From assembly GCA_963735025.1 (NCBI GenBank), contig CAVTJG010000010.1, forward strand, positions 1 through 64,000: 64,000 nucleotides of DNA, read 5' to 3'. Source of the DNA: JAABRB01 sp963735025 (GTDB lineage Bacteria; Pseudomonadota; Gammaproteobacteria; Burkholderiales; SG8-39). Made by a program: the position numbers and the translations under genes. The notes beneath the pieces are model-generated. The model saw only the letters and a program-made list of their open reading frames with translations, was not told the DNA's origin and made no database searches. Shown here piece by piece: positions 25,255 to 33,631 of this stretch. How positions within the stretch are numbered: the stretch's first letter is position 1; each line of letters starts with the position of its first letter.

Positions 25255-26561
25255 GCAGTCACTCCTGTACTTTGTCCTGAAGTTTGTTCAGTGTCGCGGG
25301 CTCGCGCGCGCTGCGCGTAGCCCAGCCAGATCCCGAGCGCCATCCACACCGCCGCGAGCGGCACCGCGACCGTCGCGAGCGCGGCCAATCCCATGCCCAG
25401 CTGTTTCAGCAGCCCCTCGGTCTGGGCGCCGACCACGTCGCCCGCGCGGTAGACGAACGTGTCGATGAACGCCTTCGCCTTGTACCGGTCGGCGCGCGGC
25501 ACCACGGTGAAGAGCGTCTCGCGCGAAGGACGCATGATGCCGCGCTGCACGGCGCGGAACGAGGCCTCGAACGCAATCAGGCCGCGAGCGACCCCACGAT
25601 CGCGAGGCCCAGGAACCCCAGCGCCGCCGTGACCGGCAGGAGCGCAAGCGCCACCGACACGCCGAGCCGCCTCATGAGATGCCCGGTGACCACCGCCTGC
25701 AGGACGAGCGTCGTCACCTGCGCGATGAGGTCGATGCGCGCGAACGTTGCCGTGCGCATGTCGACGTTGTTGCCGAGCGCCGCCACCATCTGCAGACGCG
25801 TGAAGTAGAGAAAAGTTGCCATCACCGCCACGATCAGCACGTAGCCGCAGATGGCGAGCAGGTAGGGCGAGCGGAGCACCGACTGCAGTCCCTCCCACGC
25901 GCTGCCGCCGATCACCGCGTGCTCGGCCCGGGGCGGGCCGGACTGGGGAACATCCGGACGCAGGAGCGTGACCCACCACGCCGCGCCGAGCGCCAGCACG
26001 AGGAACCCGGCCCCGACGACCAGCAGCGCCGGCGTGCCGAGCGGCTTGGCGAGCTGGCCCGCGAGCCACGGTCCGAAAATCGCTCCCAGCGTGCCGCCCA
26101 CCGCTATGGCGCCGAACAGGCGCTTCGCCTGCTCCAGCGAAAAGCGGTCGGCCATCAGCGCCCAGAACAGCATCGTGGCAAAGAGGTTGAACACGCTGAA
26201 CCACACGTAGAAAACCTGGCCCGTGCGCTCGCCGATGCTGGCGGGCGCGAGCGTCGAGCAGCGCGTAGAACGCGAGCAGGCCGAAGGCGAAGAAGAGGTA
26301 GGTCGCGCTGATGAACGCGAGGCGACGAAACCGGCTCACCAGCCAGCCGAAGATCGGGTTGACGAGCAGCGTCACGAGGACGGTGCCGAGGAAGAGCCAG
26401 CGCAGCGACTCGATGCCGCGCTGCATGCCGAGCGCCTCGCGCGCCGGGCGCACCACCATCAGTGCGGTCAGCACGCAGAAGAAGAACAGCCCCGCGACGA
26501 GCACCGGCAAAGCCTCCTCGCGGCGGATGTTCACGAAGCGTTGCAGGAGGGCGGTGGGCAT
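25251..26561 (-). CDS. Npt/NTT-like nucleotide transporter-type membrane protein, two frameshifts
   Basis: About 435 residues with around twelve transmembrane helices. The start NIRREEALPVLVAGLFFF with VVRPAREALGMQRG, the middle RLFGAIAVGGTLGAIFGPWL and the late SRETLFTVVPRADRYKAKAF match the MFS/NTP-NDP exchanger-like family (Npt1/Npt2 type). Shifts occur near 26235 and 25585, with intact coding on each side. The ATG at 26561 is preferred over a TTG at 26591. First gene of the operon with the two Tat-exported NAD(P) oxidoreductases. Confidence 0.7.
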   Translation of the reverse strand: MPTALLQRFVNIRREEALPVLVAGLFFFCVLTALMVVRPAREALGMQRGIESLRWLFLGTVLVTLLVNPIFGWLVSRFRRLAFISATYLFFAFGLLAFYALLDARARQHRRAHGPGFLRVVQRVQPLCHDAVLGADGRPLFAGAGEAPVRRHSGGRHAGSDFRTVARGPARQAARHAGAAGRRGRVPRAGARRGVVGHAPASGCSPVRPAPGRARGDRRQRVGGTAVGAPLALPARHLRLRADRGGDGNFSLLHASADGGGARQQRRHAHGNVRAHRPHRAGDDARPAGGGHRASHEAARRVGGACAPAGHGGAGVPGPRDRGVARGLIAFEASFRAVQRGIMRPSRETLFTVVPRADRYKAKAFIDTFVYRAGDVVGAQTEGLLKQLGMGLAALATVAVPLAAVWMALGIWLGYAQRARARDTEQTSGQSTGVTA

Positions 26562-26717
26562 CCCCGCTAGTATCCCAAATTCGCGTGCCAACGCCGACGC
26601 CGAGCGCTCTTGTCATGGATCCGGCTTTGTGACGACCCGCAAAGTCGGTTTGACGATGCGCCAGTCGCCACGCTGGCGCCGCAGCTCTGGGACGTCGACG
26701 ACGGGCGTGAGGCCGGA

Positions 26718-27659
26718 CTAGCGCTTGCTGAGTTCCTGCAGCGTTGCTTCGTCCGGCTCGCCGGATCGCGCGAGCCCGTGCTGCTGTTGAAAGTCGCGCA
26801 GTGCAGCCGCGGTGCGCGGCCCGAGAATACCGTCGAGGGGTCCGACGTCGTGTCCGGCACGCACCAGCATTTCCTGCACGCTGCGAACCAGATCGCCGGC
26901 AATGCACGGTTGCAGCTCGGGACGCGTATTCAACCACGCCGAGACTGCCGCGTAGTTGTAATCGGGCGCCGGTTTGGGCTGCACATCGCGTCCTTTGACC
27001 TTTGCATACATGGCGGGCAACGTGTCCCGAAACGACGGCGGCATGCTCTTGACGAATGCCGGATCGGCGCGGCTCACCACGACGGGCCGCAATTCCGTCG
27101 ACTTGCGCGAGAACGTCTGGTTGGCGGCGACGTTCACTCCGGGTCCCCTGCCGGCGGTTCCCGACGGATCCAGCGCGAGGGCACTGCCTTGCTCGACGAA
27201 GAATTGTCCGCCTTCCGCGACATTCAGCACCGCGATACCCGAGTTCATCACCAGGTCGAAGTAGGGCGTATTGATGCGGTACGGGGGCGCATTGTCCCGC
27301 TTCGTCACCGTCAGCTTGAGCCAGCCGGAACGCAGGAAGTAGGGCCCGACCGCCCGCGCCGAACCGGCGGGAGTCGGCACGTCTGAAAGAAAGCGCGAGT
27401 CGGGCCCCAGTTCGATTCGGCTTCCATCCGGGAACTCGAGCTGCACCAGACTCTCCGGCCCCGTCTGGACGATGTCGCACTGGCGCAATTGCACCCCGGG
27501 GACCGGAATGTATCCGTGGAGGCCGGAGGCGAGCGTATTCTTGCCTTCGACGAGCGTCATCACCGGTGCGGCGTCGATTGCCGCGGCGTGAACCGTGAAC
27601 GAAAGCAGGAGCAGGAGCAGGTGACTGGATATCCCACGCGTCCATGACGTCAGGTGCAC
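26718..27659 (-). CDS. FecR-domain and peptidoglycan-binding exported protein
   Basis: 313 residues: a signal peptide (HLLLLLLSFTVHAAA), a FecR-type region (LRQCDIVQTGPESLVQLEFP, GSRIELGPDSRFL, FDLVMNSGIAVLNV), a linker, and a C-terminal PG_binding_1 repeat (MLVRAGHDVGPLDGILGPRT, LRDFQQQHGLARSG). Probably a periplasmic wall-anchored protein; no sigma factor or TonB receptor gene adjoins, so a classic FecR signalling role is unlikely. Confidence 0.8.
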   Translation of the reverse strand: MHLTSWTRGISSHLLLLLLSFTVHAAAIDAAPVMTLVEGKNTLASGLHGYIPVPGVQLRQCDIVQTGPESLVQLEFPDGSRIELGPDSRFLSDVPTPAGSARAVGPYFLRSGWLKLTVTKRDNAPPYRINTPYFDLVMNSGIAVLNVAEGGQFFVEQGSALALDPSGTAGRGPGVNVAANQTFSRKSTELRPVVVSRADPAFVKSMPPSFRDTLPAMYAKVKGRDVQPKPAPDYNYAAVSAWLNTRPELQPCIAGDLVRSVQEMLVRAGHDVGPLDGILGPRTAAALRDFQQQHGLARSGEPDEATLQELSKR

Positions 27660-28132
27660 AATTACCCCCCTTCAAGCTGCAGTAAAAAAGTAAAGCGCTC
27701 TAGCGTGAACTCCAAACTTTGACCGCTATCGCGCAAGCGGTCAACCGGACCCGGGGGCTCTCGGGTCCAAACAATGGCATACGAGACTGCCAGCGCAATT
27801 TGCGAAGATGCTCATGCCTCGCGCTATCCCTTTGGGAAAGTCATTGTCGCCAGGCCAGCCCTTGTTTTGGCAGCCGGCGACGAAGGGGGTATGTGGGCTA
27901 CGCGGCGCGCCCTGGGGCGGTGCCCGTCGTGCTCAAGGCCAAGTCCCTCGAGCACTTGCTTTCCATCGTTCGGCGCGGCAGACCGCCCTCCCGCAAAAAG
28001 CTCACTGACGATTCCATCTTTAGAAACGACTCTTGGCAGCGCGGGTCTCTCTGGGAAAACACCGCGGCACGTACATCAAATAGAGCATCAAGTGATGTAT
28101 CATTCGGTGTGTCACTGACGGTGGAGGCCTCC
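27660..28132. other. Gene-free stretch
   Basis: About 470 bases between the FecR-domain gene and vapB. No credible gene, tRNA or transposon end was seen. The last 60 bases hold the likely vapBC operator. Confidence 0.4.
28072..28099 (+). promoter_or_regulatory. Operator-like inverted repeat upstream of vapBC
   Basis: TACATCA-N14-TGATGTA, perfect 7-bp arms, 34 bases before the vapB start. The position fits VapB-mediated autorepression. Confidence 0.5.
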
Positions 28133-28330
28133 ATGCGAACCACAATCAACCTGGATGAGCAACTGCTCACCGAAGCGCAGCGCGTAACCGGCTTGAAGGA
28201 GCGAACCGCCCTCATCCATGAGGGGCTCAAGGCCCTGATCCAACGCGAAAGCGCGCGGCGGCTGGCGCGCCTCGGAGGCAGCGAGTCCCGGTTGCGGCCG
28301 GTGCCACGGCGTCGCGCGACGACCGCATGA
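28133..28330 (+). CDS. vapB: VapB-type antitoxin
   Basis: 65 residues. A ribbon-helix-helix start (MRTTINLDEQLLTEAQRVTG) and a GLKALI helix that would lie on the toxin, then a basic tail. GGTGGAGGCC precedes the ATG. The stop overlaps the VapC start (ATGA), the usual coupled arrangement. Confidence 0.85.
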   Translation: MRTTINLDEQLLTEAQRVTGLKERTALIHEGLKALIQRESARRLARLGGSESRLRPVPRRRATTA

Positions 28331-28698
28331 TCCTCGTCGACACGTCCGTCTGGATCCAACACCTGCGAAAAGGCATGCCGTCGCTGGCCGGCGCCCTGGA
28401 GCAGGGCGCGGTCCTGACGCATCCGTTCGTGGTTGGTGAGCTGGCCTGCGGAAATCTCAAGAACCGTGACGAAGTGCTCCGGCTTCTGGGAGACTTACCG
28501 GAGGCATCCGTGGCGACCGATCCCGAGGCGCAGGCTTTCATCGAGCAGCGCGCCCTGATGGGTCGAGGCATCGGGTACATCGACGTGCATCTGCTCGCCT
28601 CGGTGGTCCTTGACGGTGCCGCCCAGCTCTGGACTCGGGACAAGCGCCTGGCCTCGGTTGCCGCGGACCTGAGGCTGGCATATGTGGAGCGTGGGTGA
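28327..28698 (+). CDS. vapC: VapC PIN-domain RNase toxin
   Basis: 123 residues with the four PIN acidic positions visible: Asp5 (ILVDTSVW), Glu near 39 (VVGELACG), Asp near 94 (GYIDVHLLAS) and Asp near 112 (LWTRDKRL). VapC enzymes cleave tRNA or rRNA. Normal length, apparently intact, overlapping vapB by four bases. Confidence 0.9.
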   Translation: MILVDTSVWIQHLRKGMPSLAGALEQGAVLTHPFVVGELACGNLKNRDEVLRLLGDLPEASVATDPEAQAFIEQRALMGRGIGYIDVHLLASVVLDGAAQLWTRDKRLASVAADLRLAYVERG

Positions 28699-28812
28699 GC
28701 CTGAGAGGTGTCGCAGAATAGAATGGAGCGGACTCGACCTGCTGTTGGCCGAATTCGACGCATGGCGTGGCGAGGTTGCGCTGGTGACCTGATCCGCGGG
28801 GGGCGAGCTTGC

Positions 28813-28851
28813 TTGCCTGTCTGTTCTCAAATTGGATACAATCGTTCTCAA
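28813..28851 (+). promoter_or_regulatory. Promoter with paired GTTCTCAA operators for the MNT/HEPN locus
   Basis: TTGCCT (28813-28818), 18-base spacer, TACAAT (28837-28842). GTTCTCAA occurs at 28823-28830 and 28844-28851, 21 bases apart (two helical turns), on either side of the -10 box. The first product starts with a winged helix, so self-regulation is plausible. Confidence 0.55.
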
Positions 28852-28852
28852 C

Positions 28853-29502
28853 ATGAGAGCAAAAAAATCCAAGAGCCGGCCTCAGCTGGTGGACGTGCTG
28901 ATTGGCGCGTACCGCCGGCGCATTCTCGGGCTGCTGCTGTTGAACCCGGAAAAGTCGTTCTATGTACGCGAGATGGAGCGACTTACGGGTGTGCCGGCGG
29001 GGTCCTTGCATCGGGAATTGAAGCTACTGACCGATGCGGAGCTGCTCGCGCGAAGCACATCCGGCAACCAGGTGCGCTACCAGGCCGATCGCGCCAATCC
29101 GATCTTTGAAGAACTGGCAGGCATTCTTCGCAAGACTGCGGGCTTGGCCGATGTGCTGCGGGAGTTGCTCGCCCCCCTCTCGAATGCCGTACGCCTAGCC
29201 TTCGTGTTCGGTTCCGTCGCACAGGCGAAGGAGCGTGCCGAAAGCGATGTGGATGTGATGGTCGTGGGAACGGTGGGTTTTCCGGAGGTGGTGCAGGCGC
29301 TCGCCCCCGCGCGCGATCGTCTTCGTCGTGAGATCAATCCCGTGGCGATGACTGCGGAGGCATTCAGCAAGAAGCTCGCCGCGGGAGACCGATTCGTCTC
29401 CCGCGTCGCGCGTGAGCCCAAGATCTTCTCCTTGGAGGTGCCGATGAGCTTGCAGAACTTGCTGAAAATCGGCCAGCTCAAAGAGCATCCGGCAGACGCT
29501 GA
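28853..29502 (+). CDS. wHTH + MNT nucleotidyltransferase
   Basis: A winged helix (YVREMERLTGVPAGSLHREL) is followed by an MNT-type nucleotidyltransferase with FGSVAQAKERAESDVDVMVV (GS and DxD present). Near 29428 one base seems missing: shifting frame there gives LLGGADELAELAENRPA and a stop at 29500-29502, the expected end for this family. As sequenced, the frame instead runs on into the HEPN protein. Start ATG 28853, 11 bases after TACAAT; a TTG at 28832 is less likely. Confidence 0.75.
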
Positions 29503-29896
29503 AGAAATTCAGCGACTCCTTGCGGCTGCCGAGCGCAATCTCAGCGATGCTGCGGTGGCAGCCGTGAGTTTCGAAACGCGATACGATGCCGCGTATCGGG
29601 CCATCACGCAGACTTGTCTATCCGCGCTGATGGCGCACGGCTTCCGGCCGGACACCAACCGCCCGGGCCATCACGTCACGCTCATCCAGGCGCTTCCGCT
29701 CACTCTCGGCGTGGATGCGACGCGTGTAATCGTGCTCGATGCATTGCGTCGCAAACGGAATCTCGGGGATTACACGGGGGAAGACATCGACGAGGCCTCC
29801 GTTGACGCCTGCATCGCCGAAGCGAAACGCTTGCTCGGTGACGCTCTGGAATGGCTGACAACACACCGACCAAACCTTATTACGCCGAAATTGTAA
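29444..29896 (+). CDS. HEPN-domain protein (SAV_6107-like)
   Basis: 150 residues from ATG 29444: MSLQNLLKIGQLKEHPADA, EIQRLLAAAERNL, YDAAYRAITQTCLSALMAHG, RPGHHVTLIQALPL. I recognise this as the HEPN partner usually encoded after a wHTH-MNT nucleotidyltransferase. It overlaps the true MNT end by 59 bases, which is long for a TA pair. The classic RX4HXY motif is not obvious, so it may be a non-RNase HEPN or use other residues. Confidence 0.7.
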   Translation: MSLQNLLKIGQLKEHPADAEEIQRLLAAAERNLSDAAVAAVSFETRYDAAYRAITQTCLSALMAHGFRPDTNRPGHHVTLIQALPLTLGVDATRVIVLDALRRKRNLGDYTGEDIDEASVDACIAEAKRLLGDALEWLTTHRPNLITPKL

Positions 29897-29963
29897 TTCC
29901 GGCCGACGCTGGCCAGCATGTGCCCGCGCGGCGCGCCGAATCCTACGCCTACGACCCGGGCCA

Positions 29964-30911
29964 TCACGAACGTTGACCGGTCATCGCCTCGCGGAAGCTC
30001 TTGCCGGAAGCCAGCCAGATCTTGAGGGTCTCGAACACCACCACCGTCGCGAAGGTGACGACGAACCAGAGGAAGACCTCCTCGATCGGCAGGTTCGACC
30101 AGGCGCCGATGGTGAGGCCCATCATCATCCGTGGCTGGAAGGCCCACCAGCCGTAGGGGAGCGCCAGCGTCACTTCCCACAGCAGGCTGATCAGGACGAC
30201 GAAGAACGAGGTGAGGCTGAAGGCGCGCCAGTTGATGAACGGACGGACGGATCGGAAGAGACCTGCTGCCGGCACGAAGGCCACAGCCAGGAGAAAGGCG
30301 AAGTACAGCGGGAAGCCCGCCGGATCTGCCGCGAATACCATCTTGTAGATGATCGCTGTGATCAGGAGCATGGCAGCGATGACAACGGAGCCCGCGTGGA
30401 ACGACAGGATGGGGCCCGTATTCTGCGTGGCGGCCACGTAGTCGGGCACGTTGTAGGCCTCGAGCCAGAACTCGTCGTTCCAGATGTAGAAGAGCAGGAT
30501 GAACAGGAAGCCCGACAAGTAGAAGACGAACTCCTCGATCGGCACCGGTCCGCCCACGCCCGGCACGGCGAGGCCGAGCGTGGCGCCGGGGTTCGGGAAC
30601 TCGAAGAAGGTGTGGCCGAGCAGGATGTCGAGGGCGAAGCCCATCGGCGCCAGGATGCCAATGGTCATCCAGTACGCCTTGCGCTGGAAGGTGAATCGGG
30701 GGTGGCGGATGAACCACCACGCGATCACCGCCAGCGGAAAGATAAAAAGCAGCAGGCTCCAGGTGTAGCCGTATGGGGTGGGGTCGTCGGACGGGATCAG
30801 GGTGACCCCTGGAACGAGCACGGTCCGCAGCGTCAACGCCGCCGGGATCGCCAGCATCGTGATCATGAGCAGTACGACGCGGGCAAGCGGTTTAGGTGGG
30901 TCTGGCCTCAT
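29964..30911 (-). CDS. Lycopene cyclase-like multi-pass membrane protein
   Basis: 315 residues from ATG 30911 (longer forms upstream are not convincing). Seven or eight hydrophobic helices are seen, with two copies of the carotenoid-cyclase type motif: GPVPIEEFVFY and NLPIEEVFLW. LLWEVTLALPYGWWAFQ and VFETLKIWLA also fit the lycopene cyclase domain of actinobacterial and some proteobacterial proteins. No phytoene synthase or desaturase gene is nearby, so the substrate may not be lycopene. Confidence 0.5.
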   Translation of the reverse strand: MRPDPPKPLARVVLLMITMLAIPAALTLRTVLVPGVTLIPSDDPTPYGYTWSLLLFIFPLAVIAWWFIRHPRFTFQRKAYWMTIGILAPMGFALDILLGHTFFEFPNPGATLGLAVPGVGGPVPIEEFVFYLSGFLFILLFYIWNDEFWLEAYNVPDYVAATQNTGPILSFHAGSVVIAAMLLITAIIYKMVFAADPAGFPLYFAFLLAVAFVPAAGLFRSVRPFINWRAFSLTSFFVVLISLLWEVTLALPYGWWAFQPRMMMGLTIGAWSNLPIEEVFLWFVVTFATVVVFETLKIWLASGKSFREAMTGQRS

Positions 30912-31119
30912 CGCAGAGCTCGAGCTGGGAAGAGCAGGATCGGTACGATCCGCCCCGTGCCACGGTGTGACACCGTGCCACCGTCCTCGGGAACTTGCAA
31001 GCCGACGAGCGCTCGACCACCGCTGAGCGGTGCAGAGGAAAGAAAATGCGCGCGGGTTGCGCGTAGTGCCCTTGCACGTCGAGCTGCTACAGTATCGCTT
31101 TCCCGCTCGGTACAATGCG

Positions 31120-32373
31120 ATGAGATTTCTGGCGCGCACGTTCGTGCTGTTGGTGATCGCGCTGCCGGTTCTGGCGATCGCCGCAGTCTGGCTGTGCCTT
31201 CAGGATGCGCCGTCGATCGTGCGCAGTGTTCAATTGACGCCCCAGGACATCGAGAGAGCGAAACGCATCATCGCCCGGAACGACCCGCGCAAGGTCAAGT
31301 CGGCGGGGCCGCGCACCGTTGCCATCAGCGAGCAGGACCTCGACCTTATGGTGAACTATGCGGCCAGTCGTTTCGGGAAGGGTTCCGCACGTGCGGCATT
31401 GGGGCCCGGCACCGTGCGGTTTCAGGCGAGCGCAGAGATCCCGCAAAGCCCGTTCGGACATTATCTGAACGTCGACGCCACATTGCGCGAGACCGGAGCA
31501 GTGCCGCGCTTCGACTCGCTAAAGATCGGCCGGTTGCCCGTGCCTGCCTTCGTTGCCGACTACGCGCTTCGTGAGGTCGTTCGGCGGCTGGCTGCGACCG
31601 ATCACGGTGAGCTCGCCGCCGATGTCGTGAAGGACGCGAGCATCGCCGGCGGGCATCTCGAGGTGACCTACGTGTGGCGCAGCGAGTTCGAGGAACGGGC
31701 GCGCACCGTTCTGCTACCGGTGGCGGCGCAGACGCGACTTCGCGCGTACCACGACCGGCTCGTCGAGACAGTGGCCAAGTCACCGAGCAAGGTTTCGCTC
31801 GCCGCGCTGATGCCACCCTTGTTCGGGACCGCGCTCGATCGCAGCGCCGGCGGCGATATCCGCGCGGAAAACCGTGCGGCGATCCTCGTGCTGGCGTTCT
31901 ATGCGAATGGCACCGGTCTGGCCACGATCGTGCCGGGTGCTGCCCAGTGGCCCAAAGCGGCGCGGCGCACCCTGACGCTCGTCGGCCGCGACGACTTCCC
32001 CAAGCATTTCCTGATCTCCGCGGCGATCGCTGCCGAGGCCGGCAGCCCGCTTGCCGATGCAATCGGTCTGCACAAGGAGATCGACGATTCGCGCGGCGGC
32101 AGCGGGTTTTCGTTGAACGACATCGGCGCCGACCGTGCGGGGACGCGCTTCGGTGAAATCGCGAGCCAATCGCCCGAGCGGGCACGCAAGCTCGCGCAGG
32201 CAGTCGCCTCCGGCGTGAGGGAGAGCGATTTCATGCCCGATGTCGCGGATTTGCCGGAATTCATGCCGGAGGCGGAATTCAAGCAACGTTACGGCGGCGT
32301 CGGCGGTGCCGGGTACAACGAGATGATGGCCAAGATCGAGGCGCGCGTGGCCTCGCGACCGCTGCTGCGCTAG
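31120..32373 (+). CDS. Membrane-anchored exported protein of unknown function
   Basis: 417 residues from ATG 31120. One N-terminal helix (TFVLLVIALPVLAIAAVWLC) is followed by a long soluble domain: EQDLDLMVNYAASRF, HYLNVDATLRE, then YANGTGLATIVPGA, RDDFPKHFLISAAIAA and GGSGFSLNDIGADRAG. The last part looks like a conserved enzymatic or binding core found in uncharacterised proteobacterial proteins. Divergent from the lycopene cyclase-like gene. Confidence 0.7.
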   Translation: MRFLARTFVLLVIALPVLAIAAVWLCLQDAPSIVRSVQLTPQDIERAKRIIARNDPRKVKSAGPRTVAISEQDLDLMVNYAASRFGKGSARAALGPGTVRFQASAEIPQSPFGHYLNVDATLRETGAVPRFDSLKIGRLPVPAFVADYALREVVRRLAATDHGELAADVVKDASIAGGHLEVTYVWRSEFEERARTVLLPVAAQTRLRAYHDRLVETVAKSPSKVSLAALMPPLFGTALDRSAGGDIRAENRAAILVLAFYANGTGLATIVPGAAQWPKAARRTLTLVGRDDFPKHFLISAAIAAEAGSPLADAIGLHKEIDDSRGGSGFSLNDIGADRAGTRFGEIASQSPERARKLAQAVASGVRESDFMPDVADLPEFMPEAEFKQRYGGVGGAGYNEMMAKIEARVASRPLLR

Positions 32374-32391
32374 ACGAATGAGCGTCTGACC

Positions 32392-32769
32392 GTGGACCGC
32401 GCAAAGCTGATCGAGACCGCCGAACAGTACTTCGCAGCGGTGGACGCGAAGGACATCGACCGCGTCCTCTCATTCTTCGTGCCCGACGCCACCTTCACGA
32501 TCGCCACATACGACACGGTCTACCGGGGCCGGGATGGCGAGATACGCGGCATGTTCGAACGCCTCTTTGCTCGCTACGCAGGCATCTGGCACGGGGACTT
32601 CGACCATGTCGTGGAGCCACCCGACCGCCTTGCTTGTCGCTTTCGTGTCGTGAATACCGCCGCCAACGGCGAGCGCTGGCACAAACACAACTGCAACTTC
32701 TTTCGAGCGCGCGGCCAGCTTTTAGACGAGGTGTTCGTCTACATGAGCGGGGACAACGCCCTGCGCTGA
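32392..32769 (+). CDS. SnoaL-like (NTF2 fold) protein
   Basis: 125 residues starting at GTG 32392. Start pattern LIETAEQYFAAVDAKDIDRV and LSFFVPDATF, then DGEIRGMFERLFARY and HNCNFFRARG, typical of SnoaL-type small enzymes or binding proteins. No active-site residue set can be assigned. It lies 18 bases after the previous gene and could be co-transcribed. Confidence 0.75.
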   Translation: MDRAKLIETAEQYFAAVDAKDIDRVLSFFVPDATFTIATYDTVYRGRDGEIRGMFERLFARYAGIWHGDFDHVVEPPDRLACRFRVVNTAANGERWHKHNCNFFRARGQLLDEVFVYMSGDNALR

Positions 32770-32866
32770 TCGGGCGCTCCGGAAAGCAGCCAGCGTTCCA
32801 GGAGTCGATTTGCGGGGTCTGACGGCGAGTCGAGGAGGGAGCTCGCCCGCCGCGGCCTCCGCGCCC

Positions 32867-33244
32867 TTATTTCTGGCGCGCTTTGCGTGCGGCGTACTTG
32901 GAGTCGCGCGCGGCTTTCTGTTGCTTCTTGAGGGCCGCTTCGGCCTCTTCTTTGGCGATGCGCTCGGCTTCCTTGCGCGCCTTCTCTTCCATGGCAGCGC
33001 GTTCCTGCCTGGCCTTCTCGGCCGCGCGTTCTGCTTCCCTGCGCTCGGCGGCAATCCGGTTCGCCTCCTTGCGCTCGGCTGTGCGGATATCGCGCGCTTT
33101 CGCCGCTTCCACCTGTGCCGCTCGGCGCTCCGCGGACTGGGCGTCGTTGGTTTGCGCCCTTGCACGCAGTTTTTCCAGCTGTTCTTGCTTGGCCTTGGCC
33201 GCCGTCTGCAGGCGCTCGGCGTATCCGGGTTCTTTACGAGGCAT
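32867..33244 (-). CDS. DUF6481-type basic coiled-coil protein
   Basis: 125 residues, Ala/Glu/Lys/Arg-rich, almost wholly helical: RLQTAAKAKQEQLEKLRARA in the first third, EREAxR-type repeats and the C-terminus SKYAARKARQK. Length and composition match DUF6481, a small soluble family of unknown role. Composition bias makes antisense frames long here; the minus-strand reading is supported by the intact start and family pattern. Confidence 0.65.
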   Translation of the reverse strand: MPRKEPGYAERLQTAAKAKQEQLEKLRARAQTNDAQSAERRAAQVEAAKARDIRTAERKEANRIAAERREAERAAEKARQERAAMEEKARKEAERIAKEEAEAALKKQQKAARDSKYAARKARQK

Positions 33245-33332
33245 GTCTCCGATCTTTCATTTCAAGGCAATCGTACAGGCGGCGGATATTGCCACGTAAA
33301 TGGCCTGTCTGTCGTGCGCGTGTGTCACGCGA

Positions 33333-33560
33333 CTAAACGAGCGCAACTCTTCCCGTCCGCAGGTCGTATGCCGCGCCGACGATGCCGTTCTTCTTGGCGG
33401 CGTAGAGCTTATCCACGACAGGAGGGGAGCTCTTCAGCTGCGCGACCTGCAGCCGTACGTTCTCGGCGATCGCATTCGGTGGCCGTGAGACGCCTGGCGT
33501 GGCCAGATCGGCCTCAAACGCGACGCCCGCGCCCCGGGGTGCAAGCACCGCAAGTGCGCC
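33333..33560 (-). pseudogene. C-terminal fragment of a beta-carbonic anhydrase
   Basis: The minus strand reads NAIAENVRLQVAQLKSSPPV, then LYAAKKNGIVGAAYDLRTGR and VALV-stop, the C-terminal helix and strand of beta-carbonic anhydrases (VxxQVxxLK...IVGxxYDLxTGxV). The zinc-binding Cys/Asp/His region is absent because the next gene begins on the opposite strand about 70 bases away. A remnant left by rearrangement. Confidence 0.6.
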
Positions 33561-33631
33561 GGACCTCAGGACGCTGCGGCGTGCTACGCTCCCGCGCGCA
33601 TACGATCGGGGCGATCCGGAGGAGGCGTTCG

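Noticed and set aside
27774..28118. A gene in the gap before vapB
   Set aside because: No Shine-Dalgarno, no domain, and composition like random frames in GC-rich DNA.
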